From: an uncultured bacterium
GTDB taxonomy: Bacteria; Spirochaetota; Leptospiria; Leptospirales; Leptonemataceae
Assembly: GCA_937928085.1 (NCBI GenBank)
Contig: CALFVU010000006.1
Coordinates: forward strand, 248,001 to 312,000
Direction of reading: 5' to 3'
Length of the DNA stretch: 64,000 nt
The notes under the pieces were generated by a model. That model was not told the DNA's origin. It made no database searches and saw nothing but the letters and a program-made list of their open reading frames with translations. A program made the position numbers and the translations under genes. Positions within the stretch are counted from its first letter, which is position 1. Each line of letters opens with the position of its first letter. Shown piece by piece: positions 27,646 through 36,841 of the stretch.

Positions 27646-28518
27646 AAATTTATTGCTTGAAGTAGTGTACCATTGATTTAATTTTTTTAAGAGAGATTCA
27701 CATATTTCTTTAATTTCTGTAAAAGAAGGTATTAAATCAACAAGAGGTTTTCTTTCTCTTTCTACAGGGGGAATCTTATAAAAATAGTTTTCTAATTTCT
27801 TCGTATAATTCAATAAATTCAATAAAAATTGTTGAAAAATTCTTTGAATTTCGTTAATTTTGATAAATTCAAGTTGATCTTTTGTATCTAAATTTTGAAT
27901 TTTTTTAAGAAGTGATCCAGGAATTTTAGCCAAATAATAGTTTAATGTTCTGGGAAAATAAACAATTTCTTTTAAAAATTTTATCGCTTCTTCATGTTGC
28001 TGATAACATTGATTTTCTATATCTTTTAGTAAATCGAACAATTCATTTGTATCCAAAGAAGCTTTTTCTGAAAAATAAGAACGATTGAGATTTTTTTCAA
28101 TCGCTTTTAAACTATCAATACATTTCTTTGTTTCTTTTTCTAACTCTTGAAAAAATCTATTTTCATCTATATGTTCTTGTTCGTTTCTACTAAAATCATA
28201 AAGAATTTCTGATTCTTTTTTTTCAAAATTGTCTTTTTCGTTTATTATCTTACTACTTTCTTTATGTATAAAATTTGGAACTTCATAAAAATTTTGATGT
28301 TTTGCTTTTAATATTTCTTGTTTTATTTTTTGTGCTTCTATATAAGATGAGGCAATTCTTATAAATTCAATTTTTTTTGTTTTTAGATCAAATTTTAGAG
28401 CATATTTTCTGCCATTTTCATCAATAAATTTTTTATTTAAATCTCTAATGGTTAATTTTTTAGGATCTATTTCTTCGATGGATTTTATAAAAATATACTC
28501 ATCTTTTTTTTCCATCAT
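27640..28518 (-). CDS. Unknown protein downstream of hslO
   Basis: 292 aa, not recognised. The N-terminal 60 residues form a compact charged strand-rich segment (KKLTIRDLNKKFIDENGRKYALKFD), then a low-complexity charged linker, then a mostly helical C-terminal domain (about 125-290) with possible coiled coil. No signal peptide, so cytoplasmic. It starts 4 nt after the Hsp33 gene on the same strand and is probably co-transcribed with it; a functional link to redox stress is only suggested by that position. The start could be either of two adjacent ATGs. Confidence 0.6.
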   Translation of the reverse strand: MMEKKDEYIFIKSIEEIDPKKLTIRDLNKKFIDENGRKYALKFDLKTKKIEFIRIASSYIEAQKIKQEILKAKHQNFYEVPNFIHKESSKIINEKDNFEKKESEILYDFSRNEQEHIDENRFFQELEKETKKCIDSLKAIEKNLNRSYFSEKASLDTNELFDLLKDIENQCYQQHEEAIKFLKEIVYFPRTLNYYLAKIPGSLLKKIQNLDTKDQLEFIKINEIQRIFQQFLLNLLNYTKKLENYFYKIPPVERERKPLVDLIPSFTEIKEICESLLKKLNQWYTTSSNKFS

Positions 28519-28522
28519 AGCC

Positions 28523-29374
28523 TCACTTAAGAAAAAGATTTTTTATATCTATTTCGGAATAAATATATTTTTTTTTACAAAATTCACAAGTAATTTCTAA
28601 CTTACCTTCTTTTTGTAAAATCTCATTGATTTCGTTTTCTCCCATAGAAAGAATCAGATTTTCTATTTTTGTATTACAATTGCATCGAAAAAAAATTTCA
28701 TTCATTTGTAAAAATTTAACATTAAATTTTTTTAAAAACTTTCTGTTTTCGTTATTTGAATGGAAAATATTATAAAGGAACTCTTTTGAGTTCAAATGAT
28801 AAAGAAAATCTGCTAGCTCTTCTATTTTTTGGAAGGATGTTTCTGGAAAGGGTTCAAAAATGTATGCATAAATCTCTGATTTCTCTACCGGATTCGATAA
28901 AATTTTTATGAAAGAATTTGTTTGTTCTGATTTTTGAATATAACTAATAAGATTTGCTTCAAAACTTTTTGCTTGTAATTCAATTGCAGAAGAATACACT
29001 TTTTTAGTATGATAAGCAAATTTGTTGACTTGAAAAATTCCTTCTCCAAAAGCAGAAGATGTTTGCATATCCCAATGAGCTTGTTGAGGGATAATGGTGC
29101 CTCGAATTTCCCCGTTTGCAGTTGCAAAGGCGATGATTTTTTTTATGCTACTTTTAGTTTCGATTTGTATACTAATCATTTCATGATTTTCTTTTATGTC
29201 TTTTGCTGTAAGTAAAAGTGTGCCAGCAAGAACTTCTCCTAAAAGAGTTTTACATTCTATAGAAAAATTTTGCAATTGGTGAATTTCATCTAAAGTATTT
29301 TGAATATGAACAAACATGAATTTAAAATTTAGCTCTGGTAAAATACCTTTAATATAGAGATCATTTTGATTCAT
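28523..29374 (-). CDS. hslO: Redox-regulated chaperone Hsp33
   Basis: 283 aa. Holdase activated by oxidative unfolding. Family features: LLGEVLAGTLLLTAKDIKE in the N-terminal domain, the GEIRG segment, and the C-terminal zinc switch with CxC (FRCNCN) and CEFC about 30 residues later. All four redox cysteines are present, so it should be regulated in the normal way. A putative leaderless promoter precedes it. Confidence 0.93.
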   Translation of the reverse strand: MNQNDLYIKGILPELNFKFMFVHIQNTLDEIHQLQNFSIECKTLLGEVLAGTLLLTAKDIKENHEMISIQIETKSSIKKIIAFATANGEIRGTIIPQQAHWDMQTSSAFGEGIFQVNKFAYHTKKVYSSAIELQAKSFEANLISYIQKSEQTNSFIKILSNPVEKSEIYAYIFEPFPETSFQKIEELADFLYHLNSKEFLYNIFHSNNENRKFLKKFNVKFLQMNEIFFRCNCNTKIENLILSMGENEINEILQKEGKLEITCEFCKKKYIYSEIDIKNLFLK

Positions 29375-29380
29375 TATTTA

Positions 29381-29409
29381 TAAATAATATAAAAAAATTT
29401 CTTTGTCAA
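29381..29409 (-). promoter_or_regulatory. Promoter of hslO, predicted leaderless
   Basis: On the minus strand, TTGACA (29409-29404) and TATTTA (29386-29381) are spaced by 17 nt. The predicted start falls at the hslO ATG (29374). No ribosome site is visible. Confidence 0.4.
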
Positions 29410-29441
29410 TAGTTTTTATATTGTATAAATTGAAATCGTTA

Positions 29442-30662
29442 TTAAGACTGAACTTCGTTTTTTAATTGAAAGAAAACAAAAATAGAAATCATTTCGATTC
29501 CAATCATTATTATACATAGCCAAAGAACAGAAATCTCGTAGAGATATCCTGTCATTGTACTACCTACAAATAAAGAAAGACCGTAGACAACGTGAAATAT
29601 CCCAAAAATTGTTGCTCTGCTTTTTATAGAACTTAGGTCTGTGATAACAGCTTTCATTAAAGTTTCATGTAACCCTAAAACTGCACCCCAAAATATAATT
29701 CCTAAAATAATAAAGTAAAAATTTCTAACTAATAAGATACTTAAGGAAGCTGAAGTACATAAAGGAATCAATAAAAGTAAAATTATACCTTTATTTTGTT
29801 TGTTTGTTTTTATTTTTATGTGGTCATAATATTTTCCTATTCCTATACCTATGATTGCATCAATAAGCATAGCAGAAGCATATAAAAGTGGAATTTGATA
29901 GTCATTTGCTATTTCTCTTACTTTTAAATGATATCCTATAATTCCAAAATTAATGGAACCTATAGTTGTAAAAAAAATAAACAAATTATAAAGCCAAAAT
30001 ATCTTATGAATGTTTAAAGGTTCTTTACTAGAATCTTTTTTTTCAAGTTGTTCGGGTTCTCGAAATTTTAAATAAGTAAAGAATAAAACAATCATTAAAA
30101 TTAAATAAGGTATCCAAAGTAAACGATAAGCTTCCTGATAATCTTTAATTTCAATTTCTTTTGATTGAGAATAAAAAAATAAAGCAAAAAGAATTGGACC
30201 AAGAAAAGCTCCAAATTGATCGAGAAATTCAGAAATTCCAAAACCAAATCCTGTACCCACTTTTTTAGCTGCAAAAGAGATAATAGTATCTTTTGATGGA
30301 CTTCGTATACCTTTGCCAATTCTCTCTATAAAAATTAAAATAGCTGCGATCTCCCAAGTGTTAGAAAAAGATAATAAAGGAATTACTACTAAAGTACTAT
30401 AACCCAATATAGTAAAAAACCAATGGGCTTTAGTTTGATCTGAGAAATAACCCGAAATTAGTCGAACTGCATAGCTTAAAAATTCACTTATCCCAATAAT
30501 CCAACCAATTGTAATGGCATTCGCTTTAAGGAGATTTAAGTAAGGACCATTGATACTCCTTGCAGATTCATAAGAAATATCTCCCAATAAGCTAATCATA
30601 CCAAATAGAAATAAAATCCAATAAGCTTTTTTCATCTCACCTGTTGATTTGGTTTTTTCCAT
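29442..30662 (-). CDS. Major facilitator superfamily transporter
   Basis: 406 aa with about 12 membrane segments. The MFS signature between segments 2 and 3 is modified (SGYFSDQTKAHWF), and segment 4-5 carries RIGKGIRSPSKDTIISFAA, a pattern seen in a bacterial MFS group often annotated as multidrug or sugar efflux. Substrate unknown. Last gene of the minus-strand block that begins with the sigma-like gene; 17 nt after tsaD. The start could be Met10. Confidence 0.75.
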   Translation of the reverse strand: MEKTKSTGEMKKAYWILFLFGMISLLGDISYESARSINGPYLNLLKANAITIGWIIGISEFLSYAVRLISGYFSDQTKAHWFFTILGYSTLVVIPLLSFSNTWEIAAILIFIERIGKGIRSPSKDTIISFAAKKVGTGFGFGISEFLDQFGAFLGPILFALFFYSQSKEIEIKDYQEAYRLLWIPYLILMIVLFFTYLKFREPEQLEKKDSSKEPLNIHKIFWLYNLFIFFTTIGSINFGIIGYHLKVREIANDYQIPLLYASAMLIDAIIGIGIGKYYDHIKIKTNKQNKGIILLLLIPLCTSASLSILLVRNFYFIILGIIFWGAVLGLHETLMKAVITDLSSIKSRATIFGIFHVVYGLSLFVGSTMTGYLYEISVLWLCIIMIGIEMISIFVFFQLKNEVQS

Positions 30663-30679
30663 AAAATTTATTTTGAAAA

Positions 30680-31708
30680 TTAAGAGTCAAATTTAGAATA
30701 AGAATTTATGATTTTTGAACTTGGCACAAAATTAAGATCTGTTGTATAATGATTGATATAATAATAATATCCTAAAGTTGCTACCATAGCAGCATTGTCA
30801 GTACATAAAATTTTATTTTTTGGATAATAAATTTTAGTATGGGTCTTTTTAGCGAGTTCATCTAAAAGTTCTCTAAGTCTTTGATTCGCTAATACTCCAC
30901 CCCCGGCTTCAACAGTTTTAATATTTGTGATTTGAATAGCTCTTTTTAGCATTCTAAGGACTAATTCGAAACAAGTTTCTTGAAACTCATAACATATATA
31001 TGGAATGTCTAATTTGCTTTGATTTTTTCGCACATAATATAATAATGATGTTTTAATTCCAGAAAAAGAAAAAGAGATTTGATTTTCTGGCAAATCTTTT
31101 AATATTTTTGGGAAAAGTGAGTTTGTGGTATTTGAATATTCTTTTGATTTTTTTTCGATAATTGGCCCTCCAGGATATCCTAATTCTAATATACTGGCTA
31201 CTTTGTCAAAAGCTTCTCCTATTGCATCATCTTGTGTATTAGCTAAAATTTTTAATTTTCCTAAACCTTCTACAACATAAATAGCTGTGTTTCCTCCTGA
31301 TAGCAGTAATCCTAAAAAAGGGTAATTTGGTTCTTCCTTTCGTTCTAAAAAATTTGCATAAAAATGAGCTTCTAAATGGTTAATATCAATGATTGGCTTT
31401 TTATATAAAATACAAAAAGTTTTAGCAAATTGCCCGCCAATCAATAAAGAACCAATTAAACCGGGCTGAACAGTTACAGCTATATAGTCTATATCTTTGG
31501 GGGATAATTTACTTTCTTCTAAAGCTTTTTCGTATACTTCATTGATTTTGATTAGATGGGATCTACTTGCAATTTCTGGAACAATACCATAAAATTTATT
31601 ATGCTCTTCAATTTGTGAATACACTACATTGGATAAGATTTTTTTTCCATCTTCTACAAAAGCAATGCTGGTTTCATCACAAGAAGTTTCGATTCCTAAA
31701 CCAATCAT
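30680..31708 (-). CDS. tsaD: tRNA t6A37 threonylcarbamoyltransferase TsaD
   Basis: 342 aa. Transfers threonylcarbamoyl to A37 of ANN-decoding tRNAs with TsaB/TsaE. ASKHA-fold features: GIETSCDETS at the N-terminus, the metal site HLEAHFYA, LLLSGGNTAIY, GEAFDKVA, GYPGGP, FSFSGIKTS and the C-terminal CTDNAAMVA. The related YciO/Sua5-family gene lies at 52753 in the same window, but a canonical Sua5 role for that gene is not certain. Follows a small lipoprotein gene in the radA operon. Confidence 0.95.
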   Translation of the reverse strand: MIGLGIETSCDETSIAFVEDGKKILSNVVYSQIEEHNKFYGIVPEIASRSHLIKINEVYEKALEESKLSPKDIDYIAVTVQPGLIGSLLIGGQFAKTFCILYKKPIIDINHLEAHFYANFLERKEEPNYPFLGLLLSGGNTAIYVVEGLGKLKILANTQDDAIGEAFDKVASILELGYPGGPIIEKKSKEYSNTTNSLFPKILKDLPENQISFSFSGIKTSLLYYVRKNQSKLDIPYICYEFQETCFELVLRMLKRAIQITNIKTVEAGGGVLANQRLRELLDELAKKTHTKIYYPKNKILCTDNAAMVATLGYYYYINHYTTDLNFVPSSKIINSYSKFDS

Positions 31709-31712
31709 AGAT

Positions 31713-31973
31713 TTAATTCGAGTTCATTAATGTATGATAAAATTCTGGCTTTTTTTCTTTTAGTAATCCTAATACTTTGTTACATTTTACTCGATTTTGT
31801 TTACAACTCAACTGAAAAAGTTCATATTCCTTAAATTGTGCTAAGTTTTTATCGTATGTAGAACGAAATCTTAATTCCAAAAACGTTTTTATGGTTTTAT
31901 TTAAGTCGTTTTCATTAGGTTCTGCACTACAGGCAATCAAAAATAAAAATAAAAAAAAATTATGAATTTTCAT
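31713..31973 (-). CDS. Small lipoprotein
   Basis: 86 aa with a signal peptide and lipobox-like LFLIAC (Cys15). The mature 70 residues are helical with two Cys close together (SCKQNRVKC), possibly a disulfide. Unknown function. It overlaps radA by 14 nt and precedes tsaD by 4 nt, so it is translated from the same message. Confidence 0.65.
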   Translation of the reverse strand: MKIHNFFLFLFLIACSAEPNENDLNKTIKTFLELRFRSTYDKNLAQFKEYELFQLSCKQNRVKCNKVLGLLKEKKPEFYHTLMNSN

Positions 31974-33291
31974 TCAATACTCCCAATAATTCAGTAATAT
32001 GCTTTATTTCATATATTTGGATCCCAAAAATTTCTAATTGTTGATTTTGGCAAGGAAGGAAAATTTTTTCTATACCTAAATTTTGTAATTCCTTTATTTT
32101 TAAATAAATATAGGGGGTGGGTCTAATTTCTCCAGTTAATCCTATTTCTCCAATAAAAGCAGATTTAGAATTGATATTTTTTTCTAAATACGAAGAGAGG
32201 ATAGCAGCACAAATAGCTAAATCCAGATCTGGTTCATGAGAAGTTAGTCCTCCTGCTAAATTTGTAAAAATATCATGTTCTCCCAAGTTGATTTTTAAGA
32301 ATTTTTCTAAAACAGCAGCAAGTTGAACTACCCTTCGAATATCAAGACCTTCTGCCATTCGTTTTGCTTGTCCAGAATTTGCTCTTGTAACTAAAGCTTG
32401 AACTTCTACTCCAATCGATCTACTACCTTCTAAAATTGCTGAATATACATAACCGTAAGAAATATCGTGATGGATATCACCTAAAACTGATTGTACTACT
32501 TTTAAACCATTTGATTTTATTTCGAATAGTGCAACTTCACCTACGTTTCCGAATCTATTTTTTATTGCTCGTAAGATTCTTAAAGAGTTGAATCGATCAC
32601 TTTCGAAATATAAAACTGTATCTACAATATGTTCTAAAAGTTTAGGACCTGCAATTGTTCCTTCACGAGTAATATGTCCTATTAAAATAATAGGTATGTT
32701 TGTTTTTTTTGTGATTTCTAATAATTTAAAAGCAATAAGTTTTAATTGAGAAACACTTCCGGGTAAGGATTCATTTGTGATAATCGTTTGTACAGAGTCT
32801 ATGATAACTAAATCCGGACTTGTATTTAAAATATAATGTATTATATTTTGTAGTTCCATTTCTCTACATATAAAGATATTTTCTCCATGAATGAACATTC
32901 GATTAGAGCGGAGCTTGATTTGTTCTAAAGACTCCTCACCAGAAAAATATAAAACCTTTTTTCCATTTTCTGAAAATTTTTGAGATATTAAAAGCATAAG
33001 TGTGGATTTTCCAACTCCCGGTTCTCCACCTAATAATATAAATGACCCTGGAACGAATCCACCTCCTAATACCAAATCTAAGTCTGGAATTCCAGAAGAT
33101 ATTCTTAAATTTTCTTTTGTGTTTATATCAACTAAGCTTTTTAAATGAAATTCTTGATGTTTTTTTTCATTCTCTATCATTTCCTCTATGGTATTCCAAC
33201 TTCCACAAGAATCACACTTTCCTTGCCATTTAAGATAAGTTTTAAAACATCTCGTACATCTAAATCTAGGTAAAACTTTGATTTTATTCAT
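31960..33291 (-). CDS. radA: DNA repair protein RadA
   Basis: 443 aa. RecA-like branch-migration helicase in recombinational repair. N-terminal zinc finger (Cys12, Cys15, Cys26, Cys29), Walker A GGEPGVGKST, Walker B LVIIDSVQTI, the RadA-specific KNRFG motif and a Lon-protease-like C-terminal domain (LDLAICAAILSSYLEK, IGEIGLTGEIR) without the protease dyad, as is normal. Located directly downstream of dnaB. Confidence 0.96.
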   Translation of the reverse strand: MNKIKVLPRFRCTRCFKTYLKWQGKCDSCGSWNTIEEMIENEKKHQEFHLKSLVDINTKENLRISSGIPDLDLVLGGGFVPGSFILLGGEPGVGKSTLMLLISQKFSENGKKVLYFSGEESLEQIKLRSNRMFIHGENIFICREMELQNIIHYILNTSPDLVIIDSVQTIITNESLPGSVSQLKLIAFKLLEITKKTNIPIILIGHITREGTIAGPKLLEHIVDTVLYFESDRFNSLRILRAIKNRFGNVGEVALFEIKSNGLKVVQSVLGDIHHDISYGYVYSAILEGSRSIGVEVQALVTRANSGQAKRMAEGLDIRRVVQLAAVLEKFLKINLGEHDIFTNLAGGLTSHEPDLDLAICAAILSSYLEKNINSKSAFIGEIGLTGEIRPTPYIYLKIKELQNLGIEKIFLPCQNQQLEIFGIQIYEIKHITELLGVLNENS

Positions 33292-33363
33292 ACTATTATA
33301 ATATATACTCGAAATGGGACATTTTTTTTTAAAAATAAAAAAATTAAAAAATTACTTAGGAAA

Positions 33364-34764
33364 TTAAGTATTGTTTTCTTCTTGATGGGATTCAAAATAT
33401 TCTAAATTGTCAAATCGGAACATTTCAGGTCTATAAGCTAATTTAAATGTTCCTAATGGACCATTTCGGTGTTTTGCAATGATAATTTCCGCTTTTCCTC
33501 GATTTTCTATAGCTTCGGGAGAGTCAGGATCACTATAAAAATCCCTGTGTATAAACATTACAATATCTGCATCTTGCTCTAATGCACCAGATTCGCGTAA
33601 GTCTGAAAGTTGAGGTTTAGGATCTCTTCTTTGTTCTACGGAACGATTCATTTGAGATAAAGCTAAAATAGGTAAATTCGTTTTTTTTGCTAACAGTTTT
33701 AAGCTTCGAGAGATGCTTGCAACTTCTACTTGTCTTCCAAATTTTCTTGATTCTGGATCAGAAATCAATTGTAAATAATCAATCACCACTAAGCTAGGTT
33801 CTTTTCCCTGCCTACGTAGTTCAATTTCTAGTTTTCGAGTTCGAGCTATGCAATCCCAAATATCTAAATTTCCAGAATCATCAATATAAATAGGGCTAGA
33901 AAAAATTCTTCCTATAGATTCTTTTATTGCCTCTTGCTTATGGTGTGGTATATGCCCTTTTTTCAGATCACTTAAGTTGATTTGTGCATCAGCGCTAAGC
34001 ATACGAATGAGTAACTCTAGTCGGCTCATTTCTAAAGAATAAATAATCACTGGTTTTTGATAATATAAAGCAATGTTCATACAAATATTAAGTGCTAAAG
34101 TAGATTTTCCCATTCCTGGTCTTGCTGCTAATAAAATTAATTCTCCACCACGAATTCCCGAGGTAATCCTATCTAATTCATGAAATCGGGTAGGTTGTCC
34201 CGTTAATCCTCCTTTTGCTTCTAAGAGACTATTTATGTAATCGAGAAATTCTTTTTTTAAATCTTCAACAGGAACAACTCCCGTAGTAATGCTCTCTCCA
34301 GTAATTTTTAAAATTTCGTCTTCAGCATATTTTAAAAAACTGCTTTCATTTTCTTGAGGTTCTAAAGCTTTTTCTTCTAATTCTTTAAGTTTTAAAATCA
34401 ACTTTCTTCTTATCGAAAAGTTGTGGATTCTAATTGCATGGTGTATTGTATTTGTAGGAGAGAGAACTTTTTCGCTAATTCGAAATATCGTTTCTGCTCC
34501 ACCTACTTTTTCTAAATTTTGATGATCTTCTAAATATTGTATAAGTCTTACTGGATCAATTTCTGTAGTTGTTTCGGATTCTCTTATAAGATTTTCTATA
34601 GATTCATATATAATTCGATTCGAAGCAAGAAAAAAATCTTCGCTTTTAATAATATTTGAAATCTGAAAAATTAAATCCGGACGTATTAACAAAGAACCTA
34701 AAACTTGAATTTCTGCTTCTAAATCATAAGGCAAATTTTGTATATTTTCTGTTTGAGAAGCCAA
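33364..34764 (-). CDS. dnaB: Replicative DNA helicase DnaB
   Basis: 466 aa. Hexameric 5'-3' helicase at the fork. N-terminal domain NLPYDLEAEIQVLGSLL, linker, then the RecA-like domain with GELILLAARPGMGKST (Walker A), VVIDYLQLI (Walker B), LALSQMNRSVEQR and DLRESGALEQDADIVMFIHR. No intein or insertion. Downstream of rplI with a 99-nt gap, as in the common rpsF-ssb-rplI-dnaB cluster. Confidence 0.97.
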   Translation of the reverse strand: MASQTENIQNLPYDLEAEIQVLGSLLIRPDLIFQISNIIKSEDFFLASNRIIYESIENLIRESETTTEIDPVRLIQYLEDHQNLEKVGGAETIFRISEKVLSPTNTIHHAIRIHNFSIRRKLILKLKELEEKALEPQENESSFLKYAEDEILKITGESITTGVVPVEDLKKEFLDYINSLLEAKGGLTGQPTRFHELDRITSGIRGGELILLAARPGMGKSTLALNICMNIALYYQKPVIIYSLEMSRLELLIRMLSADAQINLSDLKKGHIPHHKQEAIKESIGRIFSSPIYIDDSGNLDIWDCIARTRKLEIELRRQGKEPSLVVIDYLQLISDPESRKFGRQVEVASISRSLKLLAKKTNLPILALSQMNRSVEQRRDPKPQLSDLRESGALEQDADIVMFIHRDFYSDPDSPEAIENRGKAEIIIAKHRNGPLGTFKLAYRPEMFRFDNLEYFESHQEENNT

Positions 34765-34863
34765 AGTTATGCCTCTTACTTTATTTCAGAAATTTAAAAT
34801 GAATTATTTTTGTTGTTCTAAACTTACACAAAAATAAAGTAATTAAAGAAAATCAATAATTTT

Positions 34864-35346
34864 TTATTGATTTTCTTTTTCTTCTTTTGCTTTTTCTGAA
34901 TAAGGAACGACTTTTATAGTTAAAGGAATTTTTACATTTTCTGATAGATTTAAAGAAATCTTATACTCTCCTAGTTGCTTTATAGGTTCGTTTAAATAAA
35001 TTTTTCTTTTGTCGATTTGCTTTCCTGTTTTTTCTTCCAAAATTTTTGCAATCAAGACAGGTGTAACAGAACCATATAATTTATTTTTTTCTCCGACTCG
35101 CACTGGAATTTCTAATTCTTGGATTGATTCGAAAGATTTTGTTAATTCTTCTACCTGTTTTTTTCTTTTTTCTTTTTTAATTTCTATAATTTTTTGCTGA
35201 TGGAGTAATGCCTTTTTAGTAGATTTAGTAAAGGGTATGACTAAATTTTTTGGAATTAAATAATTTCGAGCATATCCATCAGCAACATCTTTTATATCAC
35301 CAGCGTCTCCTAAATTGGGTATATCTTGTTTTAAAATCACTTTCAT
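34864..35346 (-). CDS. rplI: 50S ribosomal protein L9
   Basis: 160 aa. Begins MKVILKQDIPNLGDAGDIKDVADGYARNYL-type N-domain (RNA-binding), followed by the long connecting helix and the C-terminal domain (KLYGSVT, IAKILEEKTG), with a short charged extra tail. It follows ssb after 11 nt; rpsR, which normally sits between them, is missing. Confidence 0.96.
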   Translation of the reverse strand: MKVILKQDIPNLGDAGDIKDVADGYARNYLIPKNLVIPFTKSTKKALLHQQKIIEIKKEKRKKQVEELTKSFESIQELEIPVRVGEKNKLYGSVTPVLIAKILEEKTGKQIDKRKIYLNEPIKQLGEYKISLNLSENVKIPLTIKVVPYSEKAKEEKENQ

Positions 35347-35357
35347 TTTGATTCTCC

Positions 35358-35795
35358 TTAAAATGGTATATCTTCATCTGTAGAATCTAAAGTTGAGTTT
35401 TCATAGTCTTCTTGTATTTCTTGGCTTATTATTTCTTCATTTTGATTTAGATTATTGTTCATAGTTTTTGGTGTTAGAATTTGTATATTATTTACTACTA
35501 CGTCTATTGAACTAACATTTTTTCCATCTTCTGTTTGCCATCGATTTTGTTTTAGTCTTCCTTCTACCACAATTTGCATTCCTTTTTTTATATAATTTTT
35601 TACAAAATCAGAAAGTTTACCCCATGCTATACAGTTTATATAGTTTGTTTCTGTAGTTAATTCTCCCGATTTCTTTTTATATTTTCTATGATTTGCTATT
35701 GTAAATGTACTTAAACTCATTCCAGTCTGAATCAATTTATAGTTGGGATCGCCTGTAAGCCTACCTATCAATATAACATAATTGATATCTGACAT
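35358..35795 (-). CDS. ssb: Single-stranded DNA-binding protein
   Basis: 145 aa. N-terminal OB fold (NYVILIGRLTGDPNYKLIQTG, then TNYINCIAWGKLSDFVKNYIKKG and VVEGRLKQNRW), an Asn/Gln/Glu-rich linker, and the acidic partner-binding tip ending DEDIPF. Lies 1 nt after rpsF. Confidence 0.95.
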   Translation of the reverse strand: MSDINYVILIGRLTGDPNYKLIQTGMSLSTFTIANHRKYKKKSGELTTETNYINCIAWGKLSDFVKNYIKKGMQIVVEGRLKQNRWQTEDGKNVSSIDVVVNNIQILTPKTMNNNLNQNEEIISQEIQEDYENSTLDSTDEDIPF

Positions 35796-35796
35796 T

Positions 35797-36090
35797 TTAT
35801 TTTTTTTGCAGATTTTTTAAAAAATATTGTAAAACATTACTGTGAATATTTAATTGAAATATAAGTTCACTTGCTAAATTTTTATCCATAGATAAATTAC
35901 ATTCTATATAAATTCCATTTTTGTACTTTTTTCTTTCGTAATTTAATTCTTTTCTTCCTAAGATTTTTAGATTATTAATTTTTACATTAAATTCTTTTAG
36001 TATTTTTTCTAACTCTTCTTTTGCAGTTTCTAATCCCAGGTCTGGGTTTAGAATCACAATTAAATCGTAGTCTCTTATCTGATTTTCCAT
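35797..36090 (-). CDS. rpsF: 30S ribosomal protein S6
   Basis: 97 aa, ferredoxin-like fold: YDLIVILNPDL at the N-terminus, KILGRKELNYERKKYKNGIYI in the middle. Slightly diverged but in the canonical position upstream of ssb. No glutamate-rich tail. Confidence 0.9.
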   Translation of the reverse strand: MENQIRDYDLIVILNPDLGLETAKEELEKILKEFNVKINNLKILGRKELNYERKKYKNGIYIECNLSMDKNLASELIFQLNIHSNVLQYFLKNLQKK

Positions 36091-36137
36091 ATATAAGCAT
36101 CCATGAAAAAAATTAAAATTTACTAAGCAAGTTTTTT

Positions 36138-36482
36138 TTATTCATCTATAAAGCTTTCTAGAGCTTCTTCTAAAGTTTTATAAATTTCAAAAACATTAGA
36201 AAGTTGAGTAAGAGTCATTAAATTTTCAATATCAGAATTAAGCCCTGAAAATACAATTCTTCCTTTTAGGTAGTCTATATGTTTAAAAATGTGTAAAAAT
36301 AATCCTAATGCCTGAGAGTTTACAAATGGGACTTTTTTCATATCAATAATAAATTTTGGTACTTTGTTAGGTTTTATGTAATTCTCCATTCTTTCAGCCA
36401 ATTGATATTCATCTCCAGATTTAATAGCACCTTCAATGGAAACTACGACTACTTCGCCTTTATTCGTAAACTTTAACTTCAT
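36138..36482 (-). CDS. STAS-domain anti-anti-sigma factor
   Basis: 114 aa from the chosen ATG. SpoIIAA-like fold: VVVVSIEGAIKSGDEYQLAE, then the phospho-acceptor loop FIIDMKKVPFVNSQALG with Ser in NSQ. Such proteins release sigma factors from an anti-sigma kinase when dephosphorylated. No HPK-type kinase is nearby. An upstream TTG at 36512 extends the frame, but AAAGGT sits 9 nt before the ATG at 36482. Placed between a sigma-like gene and rpsF, which suggests a link to growth control. Confidence 0.82.
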   Translation of the reverse strand: MKLKFTNKGEVVVVSIEGAIKSGDEYQLAERMENYIKPNKVPKFIIDMKKVPFVNSQALGLFLHIFKHIDYLKGRIVFSGLNSDIENLMTLTQLSNVFEIYKTLEEALESFIDE

Positions 36483-36504
36483 ATTTTGTAATACCTTTTT
36501 TGTT

Positions 36505-36837
36505 TTAATCAAAATTCAATTCTAAAATTTTTTTTATGAAGTTTTGCTTTTTTAAATATATGGTATAATGATTCTTTGTAAATCCATTTAGGTTTAAAGT
36601 CAATTCTTTTTTTAGATTCAGTTTAATAATTTTTTTTAAATTATGATTTTTTATGATTAAATGTGTTTCTGCATTGTAAGGAATTTGAGATTCACAAATA
36701 TACATGTTGGATTTTTCTGTATATTGTTCCACTTTCGTAATTGCTAAGATATTTTCTTCGTTTATATTTTTAAATAATTCTACAATAAAAAAATCATTGT
36801 CTAATTTTTTGATTTCTGAGTAAATTGTAAGCTTCAT
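36505..36837 (-). CDS. Unknown protein between sigma-like and STAS genes
   Basis: 110 aa from the ATG at 36837; a GTG four codons earlier (36849) would overlap the preceding gene. The sequence is strand-rich and Lys/Asn/Ile-rich, without membrane segments or recognisable motifs. Not recognised. Its position between a sigma-factor-like gene and an anti-anti-sigma-like gene, each within 25 nt, makes a regulatory partner possible but unproven. Confidence 0.5.
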   Translation of the reverse strand: MKLTIYSEIKKLDNDFFIVELFKNINEENILAITKVEQYTEKSNMYICESQIPYNAETHLIIKNHNLKKIIKLNLKKELTLNLNGFTKNHYTIYLKKQNFIKKILELNFD

Positions 36838-36841
36838 AAAA

